DNA of 7,750 bases from Spirochaetota bacterium (GCA_022704725.1 JAKJFV010000067.1:1-7750), one strand, 5' to 3'. Counted from the stretch's first letter, positions 1 through 6,758 are shown. Made by a program: numbers and translations. The notes: generated by a model from the sequence alone, not told the origin.

Positions 1-14
1 TGAATATCGCGCAT
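1..14 (-). CDS. rpoC: RNA polymerase beta prime subunit, first codons only
   Basis: Only the start of the gene is inside the window. Reading leftwards, an ATG at 14-12 opens a frame giving Met-Arg-Asp-Ile before the edge. An AGGAG ribosome binding site lies at 25-21, six bases before the ATG. The gene begins 16 bases after the rpoB stop, and rpoC follows rpoB in nearly all bacteria. RpoC proteins commonly begin Met-Lys/Arg-Asp-Ile/Leu, which agrees. The product would be the catalytic beta prime subunit, which carries the active-site magnesium ligands, but none of that is visible here. The identity rests mainly on position. Confidence 0.85.
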
Positions 15-30
15 CGTTTTCTCCTACTTC

Positions 31-3000
31 TTAGAAATTAGAGCCAGCTTTAGTGATCAGCTCTTCGTCACGTTCAGTAAGCGGAATCTGCTTGCCTTTT
101 GCATCATAGATGGTAAAATCAAGTGCAAGTCCGCGTAATTCCTGAACAAGAACGTTAAATGCTTCAGGAACGCCGGCAGCTGTTGAAGGCTCACCCTTAA
201 CAATAGATTCGTAAATCTTTGAACGTCCTGTCATATCATCGGATTTAATTGTAAGAAGTTCCTGGAGTGTATTTGCAGCTCCATACGCTTCAAGCGCCCA
301 TACTTCCATTTCACCAAGGCGCTGACCGCCGAACTGAGCTTTTCCTCCAAGAGGCTGCTGAGTAACAAGCGAATAAGGACCGGTTGAACGAGCATGCATT
401 TTATCATCTACAAGGTGATGCAGTTTCATAAAGTAAATTACACCGACAAATACAGGGTTTTCAAAAGCATGTCCGGTTCGTCCGTCACGTAATACGGCCT
501 TTGAGTTTGCGTTAAATCCTGCCTCCATAAGTTTTTGTTCAATCTGCTGATTTGTAGGAGATTGGAAAACAGGAGACTCATACCATTGATCAAGGAATAA
601 ACCGGCTAAACCGAGCTCAGATTCCATAATCTGACCAATGTTCATACGGGATGGAACACCAAGCGGGTTAAGGCAAATATCAAGCGCTGTACCGTCTTCA
701 AGATACGGCATATCTTCCACAGGAAGAATACGGGCAACAATACCCTTATTTCCGTGGCGTCCGGCCATTTTATCGCCTTCACGAAGCTTTCGCTTTGTAG
801 CTATAAGTACTTTTACAACTTCATCAACACCGGGATTCAGATCATCACCTTCCGTTCTGCGTAAACGCTGAACATCAATGATAGTTCCTTCTACACCGTG
901 AGGAACACGTAATGATGAATCTCGAACTTCCTTGGCTTTTTCACCGAAGATTGAGTTAAGAAGTTTAAATTCGGGAGTTGTTTCTGTTTCGCTCTTGGGA
1001 GTAACCTTACCAACAAGAATGTCGCCGGAACGTACTTTTGCACCGATGCGGATAATACCTTCGGCATCAAGATTGTCAAGGGTCTTCTCACTGGTATTCG
1101 GAATATCACGGGTAATTTTTTCAGGACCAAGTTTTGTTTCGCGAATTTCAGTATTGAACTCTTTAATATGTATAGAAGTAAACATGTCTTCTTTTACAAC
1201 ACGCTGCGAGATAAGAATAGCGTCTTCATAGTTGTAGCCGTTCCATGGAACGAAGCCGACAAGAATATTTCTGCCGAGTGCAAGCTCTGCATTGAATGTT
1301 GCAGGACCGTCTGCAAGAGCAGTTCCCTTTTCTACACGCTGACCGCGGAGAACTATAGGCCTCTGATGATAACAGGTATCCTGGTTAGTCCTTTGATATT
1401 TAAGTAAAGGATAGACATCAAAATCTTCCGGATTTGACTGAAGATCAGGCTTAACCCTGATTTCTTCTGATGTTACCCAAACAACTTCTCCGGCTCTTTT
1501 TGCTTTAACAAGAACACCTGAGTCATAGGCGCACTTTCCTTCCATACCTGTACCAACACGAGGCGGTTCAGGGAAAATAAGAGGAACAGCCTGACGCTGC
1601 ATGTTTGAACCCATGAGTGCACGGTTAGCATCGTCGTGTTCAAGGAAAGGAATAAGAGCTGCAGAAACAGAAATAATCTGTTTTGGAGAAACATCCATGT
1701 ATTGCACATCTTTTGGACTTCTCGATGTATAGTCGCCGTAACGGCGGCATGGAATCTGATCTACGAGGAAATTTCCGTCATCATCAAGCTGTTCTGAAAC
1801 CTGACCAATGAAGTATCTATCTTCGTCCATTGCCGATAAATATTCGGATTTATCAGTTGCTTTACCGTTTTCAATTTTTCTGTATGGAGCCTCAAGGAAT
1901 CCGTAATCGTTAACACGGGTATAAATAGCAAGTGAAACTATAAGACCGATATTCGGACCTTCCGGAGTTTCAATAGGACACATTCTTCCGTAGTGTGTAT
2001 AATGAACATCGCGGACTTCGAAACCGGCACGGTCTCTTGAAAGACCTCCGGGTCCAAGAGCGTTAAGACGCCGTTTGTGGGTTAATTCTGCAAGAGGATT
2101 AACCTGATCCATGAACTGCGACAACTGACTGGAACCAAAAAACTCTTTTATTGAAGCAACTATAGGCTTAATGGAAATAAGATCCTGAGGCTTCATGGTT
2201 TCAGTTTCCTTTAATCCCATTCTTTCCTTACAGATTCTTTCCATCCTGCTGAATGCTGTCTTAAGCTGATTTGTCATCAATTCACCGACAGAGCGCACAC
2301 GGCGGTTACCCAAGTGATCAATATCATCAATACTTTCATCGCCGACATAGACCTTAATAAGGAACTTCATAGTAGCAATGATATCCTGCTTTGCAAGAGT
2401 ATGTTCTTCTACTGCAACATCATAATTGAATTTTTTATTAAGCTTGTAGCGGCCAACACGACCGAGGTCGTATCTTCTCATAGAGAAAAACATTGTATTA
2501 AGATCTTTTTCGGCTGCATCAACAGTGATTGGTTCACCCGGCATGAGAACAGAGTAAACAGCAGAAAGAGCATCATCCTTCGTAGGCTCATCCGAAGAAG
2601 CGCCTTCTTTTGTAAAACGGATTTCTTCTCTTTCAAAACAGTTAATAATCATCTGAGAATCTAAAGAACTCTCTGCATCAAATTTTATAACACAGATTTG
2701 AGTAATCCCCTGCAGAAGAAGCTCATCAACATTGTGAGGATGAAGTTTTTCACCAGCCTTATACAGCTTTTTCTCTTCGTTGGTGTCAGGATCTGTGATC
2801 ATTACTGCATCTGCAAGAACCTTGCCTATAAGATTATCTTTTACATCACGTTCATCAGAAACACTTATATTTTCAACATCATAAAAAGCTCTGATTATTT
2901 CTTCGCGGGTACTGTAACCCAAAGCTCGAAGGAATATTGTACCAAGAATTCTTTTTTTGCGGTCGATTTTTGCGTAAATAAGTTCTTTTTTCTGATCAAT

Positions 3001-3537
3001 TTCAAATTCAAGCCAGCTTCCGCGGTATGGAATGATTCGGCTGGAGTAAATTCCCTTCTCATGGCTGAATATTACACCAGGAGAACGGTGAATCTGTGAT
3101 ACAACAACACGCTCTGCACCGTTAATTATAAAGGTTCCGCGGTCGGTCATAAGCGGTATGTCGCCCATGTATATATCTTTTTGACGGATTTCTCCCGTCT
3201 GATTAAAAATCAAATTTATGCGTGCTTTTAAGGGCACAGAATATGTTAAACCTTTTTGTTTGCATTCAAGTTCTGAAAATTTAATTCCATTTTCATCGAG
3301 CTCATAGTACTCATATTCAAGGAGCATATCGCCATTCGGGCTTTCTATAGGGAATGAAGAATTAAAAACTTCCTGCAGACCCTGTTCGGCAACCGGCTCA
3401 TGGTTATCCAGTTTGTTTTTTTGTAAAAAAGCTTCATAGGATGAGAGCTGAATATCTATTAGATCAGGCAGCTCCATAAAATTCTGGATATTCTTTCCAA
3501 CGTACTGACGATTGACCGTCCGGCTTCTTGCGAACAT
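31..3537 (-). CDS. rpoB: DNA-directed RNA polymerase subunit beta, complete
   Basis: Encodes the 1168-residue beta subunit of RNA polymerase, which forms one pincer of the enzyme, half of the active site and the rifampicin pocket. Visible landmarks are GTFIINGAERVVVSQIHRSPG near residues 134-154; the rifampicin region at about 469-499; CPIETPEGPNIGLI at 520-533; WNGYNYEDAILIS at 765-777; and KMAGRHGNKG at 923-932, with Lys923 and Lys931 matching the E. coli active-site Lys1065 and Lys1073. The C-terminal clamp segment GGKAQFGGQRLGEMEVWALE (1064-1083) anchors beta prime. It is shorter than E. coli beta (1342), as expected without the large enterobacterial insertions. Asn492 sits at the E. coli Ser531 position and Val479 at Asn518. 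A TTG codon three bases upstream could also start it, but the ATG is better spaced from AAGGGGG. Ends TAA, 16 bases before rpoC. Confidence 0.98.
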   Translation of the reverse strand: MFARSRTVNRQYVGKNIQNFMELPDLIDIQLSSYEAFLQKNKLDNHEPVAEQGLQEVFNSSFPIESPNGDMLLEYEYYELDENGIKFSELECKQKGLTYSVPLKARINLIFNQTGEIRQKDIYMGDIPLMTDRGTFIINGAERVVVSQIHRSPGVIFSHEKGIYSSRIIPYRGSWLEFEIDQKKELIYAKIDRKKRILGTIFLRALGYSTREEIIRAFYDVENISVSDERDVKDNLIGKVLADAVMITDPDTNEEKKLYKAGEKLHPHNVDELLLQGITQICVIKFDAESSLDSQMIINCFEREEIRFTKEGASSDEPTKDDALSAVYSVLMPGEPITVDAAEKDLNTMFFSMRRYDLGRVGRYKLNKKFNYDVAVEEHTLAKQDIIATMKFLIKVYVGDESIDDIDHLGNRRVRSVGELMTNQLKTAFSRMERICKERMGLKETETMKPQDLISIKPIVASIKEFFGSSQLSQFMDQVNPLAELTHKRRLNALGPGGLSRDRAGFEVRDVHYTHYGRMCPIETPEGPNIGLIVSLAIYTRVNDYGFLEAPYRKIENGKATDKSEYLSAMDEDRYFIGQVSEQLDDDGNFLVDQIPCRRYGDYTSRSPKDVQYMDVSPKQIISVSAALIPFLEHDDANRALMGSNMQRQAVPLIFPEPPRVGTGMEGKCAYDSGVLVKAKRAGEVVWVTSEEIRVKPDLQSNPEDFDVYPLLKYQRTNQDTCYHQRPIVLRGQRVEKGTALADGPATFNAELALGRNILVGFVPWNGYNYEDAILISQRVVKEDMFTSIHIKEFNTEIRETKLGPEKITRDIPNTSEKTLDNLDAEGIIRIGAKVRSGDILVGKVTPKSETETTPEFKLLNSIFGEKAKEVRDSSLRVPHGVEGTIIDVQRLRRTEGDDLNPGVDEVVKVLIATKRKLREGDKMAGRHGNKGIVARILPVEDMPYLEDGTALDICLNPLGVPSRMNIGQIMESELGLAGLFLDQWYESPVFQSPTNQQIEQKLMEAGFNANSKAVLRDGRTGHAFENPVFVGVIYFMKLHHLVDDKMHARSTGPYSLVTQQPLGGKAQFGGQRLGEMEVWALEAYGAANTLQELLTIKSDDMTGRSKIYESIVKGEPSTAAGVPEAFNVLVQELRGLALDFTIYDAKGKQIPLTERDEELITKAGSNF

Positions 3538-3542
3538 CAAAT

Positions 3543-3549
3543 CCCCCTT
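3543..3549 (-). promoter_or_regulatory. ribosome binding site of rpoB, decides the start
   Basis: AAGGGGG lies five bases before the ATG at 3537-3535 but only two bases before the in-frame TTG at 3540-3538. The spacing favours ATG, so the protein begins Met-Phe-Ala-Arg rather than with two methionines. Confidence 0.8.
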
Positions 3550-3561
3550 AACACTATTTCC

Positions 3562-3586
3562 AGTAATAAAAGAATTTTTTATTACT
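3562..3586 (-). promoter_or_regulatory. perfect 10-bp inverted repeat upstream of rpoB
   Basis: AGTAATAAAA (3562-3571) and TTTTATTACT (3577-3586) are exact reverse complements around a 5-base loop. In the transcript this hairpin ends 12 bases before the rpoB ribosome binding site. No uridine run follows it, so it does not look like a terminator. It may affect rpoB mRNA processing, stability or translation. The stem is A/T rich and so only moderately stable. Confidence 0.5.
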
Positions 3587-3609
3587 TATCTTACATATAG
3601 ACAGATATA

Positions 3610-3636
3610 GCTGCCCAAAAATTACTTCCGGGCAGC
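3610..3636 (-). promoter_or_regulatory. GC-rich hairpin in the rplL-rpoB spacer
   Basis: GCTGCCC (3610-3616) pairs perfectly with GGGCAGC (3630-3636) around a 13-base loop. In the operon direction it is followed by TATATCTG rather than a uridine run. It is therefore a candidate attenuator, pause or processing hairpin, not a canonical intrinsic terminator. Confidence 0.5.
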
Positions 3637-3675
3637 ATTAAATATCAACCAATTTTGAGTAAACTCAATTTTTTT

Positions 3676-3716
3676 AACGGTGCACAGGAAACAAAGTTTC
3701 CTGCACCTTTACCGTT
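3676..3716 (-). promoter_or_regulatory. long imperfect hairpin just after rplL
   Basis: The inner stem AGGAAAC/GTTTCCT (3686-3692 with 3696-3702) has a 3-base loop. It continues, after a two-base bulge, as GGTGC/GCACC (3679-3683 with 3703-3707). An alternative outer pairing AACGGT/ACCGTT (3676-3681 with 3711-3716) also exists. It starts 13 bases after the rplL stop. Downstream in the transcript is an adenosine run, not a uridine run. The location matches the E. coli rplL-rpoB spacer, which is known for an attenuator and an RNase III cleavage site. That functional parallel is inference. Confidence 0.55.
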
Positions 3717-3729
3717 AGGCGTCTTAAAA

Positions 3730-4107
3730 TTATGCAATCTTGCAAACACCGCCGGCTGCTTCAACAGTTTCTTTAATCTTCTTAGCATCATCCTTAGAAA
3801 CACCCTCTTTAAGAGGTTTTGGAGCACCTTCTACGAGGTCTTTTGCTTCTTTAAGACCAAGCTGTGTAACTTCACGAACGGCCTTAATAACTGCAATTTT
3901 CTTTGTAGCATCTGCACTTTCAAGAGTAACAGTAAATTCTGTCTGCTCTTCTGCTGCTTCAGCTGCGGGACCTGCACCAGCCATCATCACTGGAGCTGCT
4001 GCTGTTACGCCGAATTTTTCCTCCATAGCTTTTACAAGCTCTGAAGCCTCAAGTACTGTCATTGAAGCAATAGCTTCAAGAATCTGATCTGTTGTTATGG
4101 CTGCCAT
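3730..4107 (-). CDS. rplL: 50S ribosomal protein L7/L12
   Basis: Encodes a 125-residue L7/L12, the multicopy flexible stalk protein that recruits and stimulates the translational GTPases (EF-Tu, EF-G, IF2). The layout is typical. An N-terminal helical dimerisation and L10-binding domain spans about 1-34 (DQILEAIASMTVLEASELVK). An Ala/Gly/Pro-rich hinge covers about 35-53. The C-terminal factor-binding domain covers about 56-125 and contains KKIAVIKAVREVTQLGLKEA (69-88). The extreme C-terminus, GGVCKIA, differs from the common ending in Val-Glu-Val/Ile-Lys and includes a cysteine. AGGAG lies eight bases before the ATG. It is separated from rplJ by 98 bases and from rpoB by 192 bases, both with hairpins, which fits its need to be made in several copies per ribosome. 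Confidence 0.98.
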   Translation of the reverse strand: MAAITTDQILEAIASMTVLEASELVKAMEEKFGVTAAAPVMMAGAGPAAEAAEEQTEFTVTLESADATKKIAVIKAVREVTQLGLKEAKDLVEGAPKPLKEGVSKDDAKKIKETVEAAGGVCKIA

Positions 4108-4137
4108 ATTATCTTCTCCTTATAAGGCAATTTTGTG

Positions 4138-4172
4138 TTGAGACAGGACGACAGCGATGAAGCCTGACTCAA
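4138..4172 (-). promoter_or_regulatory. hairpin in the rplJ-rplL spacer
   Basis: TTGAGACAGG (4138-4147) faces CCTGACTCAA (4163-4172). That gives five plus four pairs with a single mismatch and a 15-base loop. It lies in the 98-base spacer after rplJ, about 18 bases before the rplL AGGAG. No uridine run follows. It could be a processing or stabilising element that lets rplL be expressed above rplJ, but the function is inference. Confidence 0.45.
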
Positions 4173-4205
4173 AATATCTAGAAGCGGAGTCCTGCTCAAG
4201 CAGAA

Positions 4206-4721
4206 TTAGTTTCCGCCTTCTGACTGTTTTTTGTCGACATACGCCTGCAATGTTGCTGCAAGTTTTTGAACAGGAGCATTGATTGTAGACATAATCATAG
4301 CGATAAGCTGTTTCTTTCCAGGGAGTTTTGAGAAAGCTTCGATTTTTTTAGCATCGTAAACTTCTTTTTCAACATAAGCACCCTTAACCTGAAGAGCAGG
4401 TACATTCTTTGCAAAATCGAAAAGAATCTTTGCTACTTCATTTGTATCTTCTTTACCCAGAGCAACAGCTGTCGGTCCGGTAAGATACTCGGAAACGTTA
4501 TCAATTTTCATTTCTTCAAGAGCAAGACGTGCAAAATTATTTTTTACAACTCTATAATCTGCATTTTTTGCACGAAGCTGATTGCGAAGCTCGGTTATCT
4601 GCTCAACAGTTAATCCGCGATAGTCAGTAAAAATGTAATCTGAAAAGTTTTCAAACGTTGTTTTTGCTGATGCAATGGCTTCTATTTTAGCGCTCTGGAG
4701 TTTTTTTGCTTTAATTGCCAT
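4206..4721 (-). CDS. rplJ: 50S ribosomal protein L10
   Basis: Encodes the 171-residue L10, which anchors the L7/L12 dimers to 23S rRNA beside L11 at the stalk base. The N-terminal RNA-binding domain shows DYRGLTVEQITELRNQLR (33-50), YRVVKNNFARLALEE (56-70) and LTGPTAVALG (80-89), all typical of the family. The C-terminal helix from about 149 (APVQKLAATLQAYVD) is where L12 dimers bind. The length is slightly above E. coli L10 (165), and I cannot tell from it how many dimers bind. The ATG is two bases after the rplA stop. Its GAGGGAG binding site (4729-4735) lies inside the last codons of rplA, so translation is probably coupled. No separate L10 leader precedes it. Ends TAA. Confidence 0.97.
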   Translation of the reverse strand: MAIKAKKLQSAKIEAIASAKTTFENFSDYIFTDYRGLTVEQITELRNQLRAKNADYRVVKNNFARLALEEMKIDNVSEYLTGPTAVALGKEDTNEVAKILFDFAKNVPALQVKGAYVEKEVYDAKKIEAFSKLPGKKQLIAMIMSTINAPVQKLAATLQAYVDKKQSEGGN

Positions 4722-4723
4722 AG

Positions 4724-5404
4724 TTATTCTCCCTCTGAGTAGTTAACCCAAACACCGGGACCCATTGTTGAACTGATTGAAACAGACTGAACATAGTCAG
4801 CCTTAGCATCAGAAGGCTTTTTGCGGGCAATTTCTGCCATTAAAGCCTGGGCATTCTCAGCGATTTTTGCGGCATCCATTGATACTTTACCAACAGAAAT
4901 GTGAACTACACCAGTTTTATCTGCACGATATTCAACACGGCCTTTTTTAAGTTCATTGATTGCTGCTGCAATGTCATTTGTAACAGTACCGGTTTTCGGA
5001 TTAGGCATTAAGCCCTTTCTACCAAGAACCATACCAAGACGTCCGACATCTTTCATCATATCTGGTGTTGCAACTGCAATATCAAAATCAAGCCAGCCGC
5101 CTTTAACCTTTTCAACATATTCATCTGCACCTGCAAAAGCAGCGCCGGCATCAAGAGCTTCTTTAATTCTGTCTTCTTTACAAAATACAAGAACTTTCTT
5201 TTCACCTTTAAACTGATGAGGGAATACTAAAGTATCACGAACAGTGTGGCTTTTACCAAGTTTTAAATTTACATGAAGTTCAACAGTTTCATCAAACTTT
5301 GCAAATTTTAATTCTTTAACAAGCTCACATGCCTTTTGAACATCGTAAGTTTTTGCGGAATCGAACTTTTTAAGTGATTCGCGATATTTTTTTCCGTGTT
5401 TCAT
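4724..5404 (-). CDS. rplA: 50S ribosomal protein L1
   Basis: Encodes the 226-residue L1, which forms the mobile L1 stalk near the E site and helps release deacylated tRNA. In many bacteria it is also the repressor of its own operon, binding the rplK leader mRNA. The family signature is clear at about 120-141 (VGRLGMVLGRKGLMPNPKTG), followed by KKGRVEYRADKTGVVH (153-168) and the C-terminal SSTMGPGVWVN. Around 45-63 it reads VNLKLGKSHTVRDTLVFPH, where many bacterial L1 proteins have an Asp-Pro-Arg-Lys-Ala-Asp-Gln stretch. The ATG lies one base after the rplK stop. Its GAGGTGGAG binding site (5412-5420) is inside rplK, which suggests translational coupling. Ends TAA. Confidence 0.97.
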   Translation of the reverse strand: MKHGKKYRESLKKFDSAKTYDVQKACELVKELKFAKFDETVELHVNLKLGKSHTVRDTLVFPHQFKGEKKVLVFCKEDRIKEALDAGAAFAGADEYVEKVKGGWLDFDIAVATPDMMKDVGRLGMVLGRKGLMPNPKTGTVTNDIAAAINELKKGRVEYRADKTGVVHISVGKVSMDAAKIAENAQALMAEIARKKPSDAKADYVQSVSISSTMGPGVWVNYSEGE

Positions 5405-5405
5405 A

Positions 5406-5837
5406 TTACCGCTCCACCTCTACACCCATACTGCGGGCAGTACCGGCGATAATTTTTTTTGCTGCTTCAATATCATTTGCATTGATATCGGGCATCTTGG
5501 TTTTTGCAATTTCTTCAAGACTTGCTTTTGAAAGTTTTCCAACTTTGTTTTTAAGCGGATTTCCAGAACCTTTTGCAATTCCAGCAGCCTTCTTTATAAG
5601 AACTGCAGCAGGAGGGGTCTTCAGAATAAATGTATAAGATTTATCCTGATACACAGTAATAACAACCGGAATAATCAAGCCTTGTTCCATTGACTTGGTA
5701 CGGTCGTTGAACTGCTGAACAAACTGCGGAGCGCTTACACCATGAGGACCGAGAGCCGGACCAACTGGCGGAGCGGGAGTTGCCTTTCCCGCGGGGCACT
5801 GCAGCTTAATAACAGCCGTTACCTTCTTCTTTGCCAT
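5406..5837 (-). CDS. rplK: 50S ribosomal protein L11
   Basis: Encodes the 143-residue L11, which binds the GTPase-associated region of 23S rRNA and forms the base of the L7/L12 stalk. The N-terminal domain has the proline-rich segment CPAGKATPAPPVGPALGPHG (14-33), the part that contributes to thiopeptide antibiotic binding in other bacteria. The C-terminal RNA-binding domain includes LEEIAKTKMPDINANDIEAA (105-124) and IAGTARSMGVEVE. The frame stays open 19 codons further upstream, but the ATG at 5837 gives the family N-terminus MAKKKV and has AAGGAG six bases before it. The length matches E. coli L11 (142). It is the first of the three tightly coupled genes rplK-rplA-rplJ. The preceding 151-nt spacer contains a candidate regulatory leader. 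Confidence 0.98.
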   Translation of the reverse strand: MAKKKVTAVIKLQCPAGKATPAPPVGPALGPHGVSAPQFVQQFNDRTKSMEQGLIIPVVITVYQDKSYTFILKTPPAAVLIKKAAGIAKGSGNPLKNKVGKLSKASLEEIAKTKMPDINANDIEAAKKIIAGTARSMGVEVER

Positions 5838-5850
5838 ATATTTCTCCTTA

Positions 5851-5951
5851 GATTGGTGTGCAGAAAATAAATATCTTCCGCTAGCGAAGTACACTCAGCT
5901 CGACGAGCAGGCACTTCTCCCAAAACAAGAAAAACAAAACCGCTACCAATC
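5851..5951 (-). promoter_or_regulatory. candidate structured leader of rplK-rplA (possible L1 binding site)
   Basis: In the nusG-rplK spacer, GATTGGT (5851-5857) and ACCAATC (5945-5951) are exact complements, extendable by one G-U pair. This long-range helix ends one base before the rplK AAGGAG (5844-5849). It encloses a hairpin at 5886-5917: an outer stem of seven pairs (GAAGTRC type, 5886-5892 with 5911-5917 including one G-U), an asymmetric internal loop larger on the transcript's 3' side, and an inner stem GCTC/GAGC. An 8-base palindrome CGCTAGCG (5879-5886) offers an alternative pairing. In E. coli, L1 represses rplK-rplA by binding the leader here, and L1 targets are two stems around an asymmetric loop. 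That this is an L1 site is inference. Confidence 0.45.
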
Positions 5952-5988
5952 AGTAAAAACCGGTAAAAGTTTTGCTAATTCTTAACAA

Positions 5989-6546
5989 CTAAACCTTTTC
6001 AACCTGTAAAAGATCAACTTCAACCGGTGTCGCACGGCCGAAAATACCGACCATAACACGCAGTTTATTTTTTTCCAGATTAACTTCTTCAATAGTACCG
6101 GTAAAAGATGCAAAGGGACCATCAATAACCTTTACCTGTTCACCGATAGCGAAATTCTGCTTCATACGAGGAGCTTTTTCACCCTTAATCTCTCCAGCCT
6201 TTTGAAGAAGCGCTTTTGCTTCTTCTCCGGAGATCGGACGGGGTCTTTCATTACTATTGGTACCAACAAACCCTGTAACACCCTGAATACGGCGGATAAC
6301 AGAACAAGTATTCTTCCAACCTAAATCAGGAAGATCAAGTTCAATCATAATATAACCGGGGAGAAATTTCTTTGTAACAAACTTTTTCTTACCGTCTTTT
6401 ACTTCAACTACATCTTCCACTGGAACTTTCACATCCAGAACAACATCTGATGAAAGATCATTGTTTTCAATAAGAGAACGTATTGTTTTTTCGATTTTTC
6501 CTTCATACCCGGAATACGTATGAAGTATATACCAGCCTTTTGCCAT
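5989..6546 (-). CDS. nusG: transcription termination/antitermination factor NusG
   Basis: Encodes the 185-residue NusG, which binds the RNA polymerase clamp, modulates pausing and elongation, and can link polymerase to Rho or ribosomal protein S10. The N-terminal NGN domain (about 4-115) shows WYILHTYSGYEGKIEKTI at 5-22 and KKFLPGYIMIELDL at 59-72. The C-terminal KOW domain (about 133-185) shows IGEQVKVIDGPFASFTGTIE. Length and domain order are ordinary. It starts eight bases after the secE stop. Its ribosome binding site is weak: only an AGG formed from the secE TAG stop plus the next G, seven bases before the ATG. Its translation may therefore depend on coupling to secE. Ends TAG, followed by the 151-nt spacer before rplK. 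Confidence 0.97.
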   Translation of the reverse strand: MAKGWYILHTYSGYEGKIEKTIRSLIENNDLSSDVVLDVKVPVEDVVEVKDGKKKFVTKKFLPGYIMIELDLPDLGWKNTCSVIRRIQGVTGFVGTNSNERPRPISGEEAKALLQKAGEIKGEKAPRMKQNFAIGEQVKVIDGPFASFTGTIEEVNLEKNKLRVMVGIFGRATPVEVDLLQVEKV

Positions 6547-6554
6547 CAGAATGC

Positions 6555-6734
6555 CTAAAAGATGAGATTCATGCCGGTTACGAAAAGTAAATCCAGCAAT
6601 CCAAGCACTACAGCAACTACAAGAGTAGAAATTAAGACTACTTTAACCGAAGATACTACATCGTCTTTGCCGGGCCATACAACTTTTTTAAGCTCGGCAA
6701 CAGACTCTTTAAAAAACTGGACGATTTTTCCCAT
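6555..6734 (-). CDS. secE: preprotein translocase subunit SecE, short single-span form
   Basis: Encodes a 59-residue SecE, the inner-membrane subunit that clamps SecY in the protein translocation channel. An N-terminal amphipathic helix (VQFFKESVAELKKVVWPGKD, 4-23) carries the conserved Trp-Pro near residues 20-21. One hydrophobic segment follows, at about 29-52 (VKVVLISTLVVAVVLGLLDL). This is the usual short single-span form, not the longer enterobacterial one. The frame is open 18 codons further upstream, but that stretch is tRNA-Trp sequence. The ATG at 6734 has GGGAG six bases before it and gives the proper N-terminus. It starts 24 bases after the tRNA-Trp 3' end, so the mRNA must be released by tRNA processing. 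Ends TAG. Confidence 0.96.
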   Translation of the reverse strand: MGKIVQFFKESVAELKKVVWPGKDDVVSSVKVVLISTLVVAVVLGLLDLLFVTGMNLIF

Positions 6735-6758
6735 CTCAGTCTCCCATATTTTAAGATA

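Noticed and set aside
2314..3099. Plus-strand open frames of 116 and 133 codons opposite rpoB
   Set aside because: The rpoB reading on the other strand is conserved throughout. The antisense translations show no family resemblance.
3588..3640. Possible internal leftward promoter before rpoB (TTTTTG or TTGGGC with TATATG-like boxes)
   Set aside because: The -35 candidates match poorly and spacings are 13-16 bases. I could not support it against the A/T-rich background.
3655..3677. TTGAG-TAAA-CTCAA hairpin followed by seven T on the plus strand, resembling an intrinsic terminator
   Set aside because: No plus-strand gene lies upstream to be terminated. On the operon strand the run is adenosines before the stem. 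The stem is only five A/T-rich pairs.
3655..4087. Plus-strand open frames of 115-129 codons opposite rplL
   Set aside because: They are antisense shadows of rplL and its spacer, with low-complexity Ser/Ala/Cys/Phe-rich translations and no sensible start signal.
5838..5894. Extended rplK start giving 162 residues
   Set aside because: The extra 19 residues do not belong to L11, run into the structured leader, and lack a suitable ribosome binding site. The internal ATG has AAGGAG.
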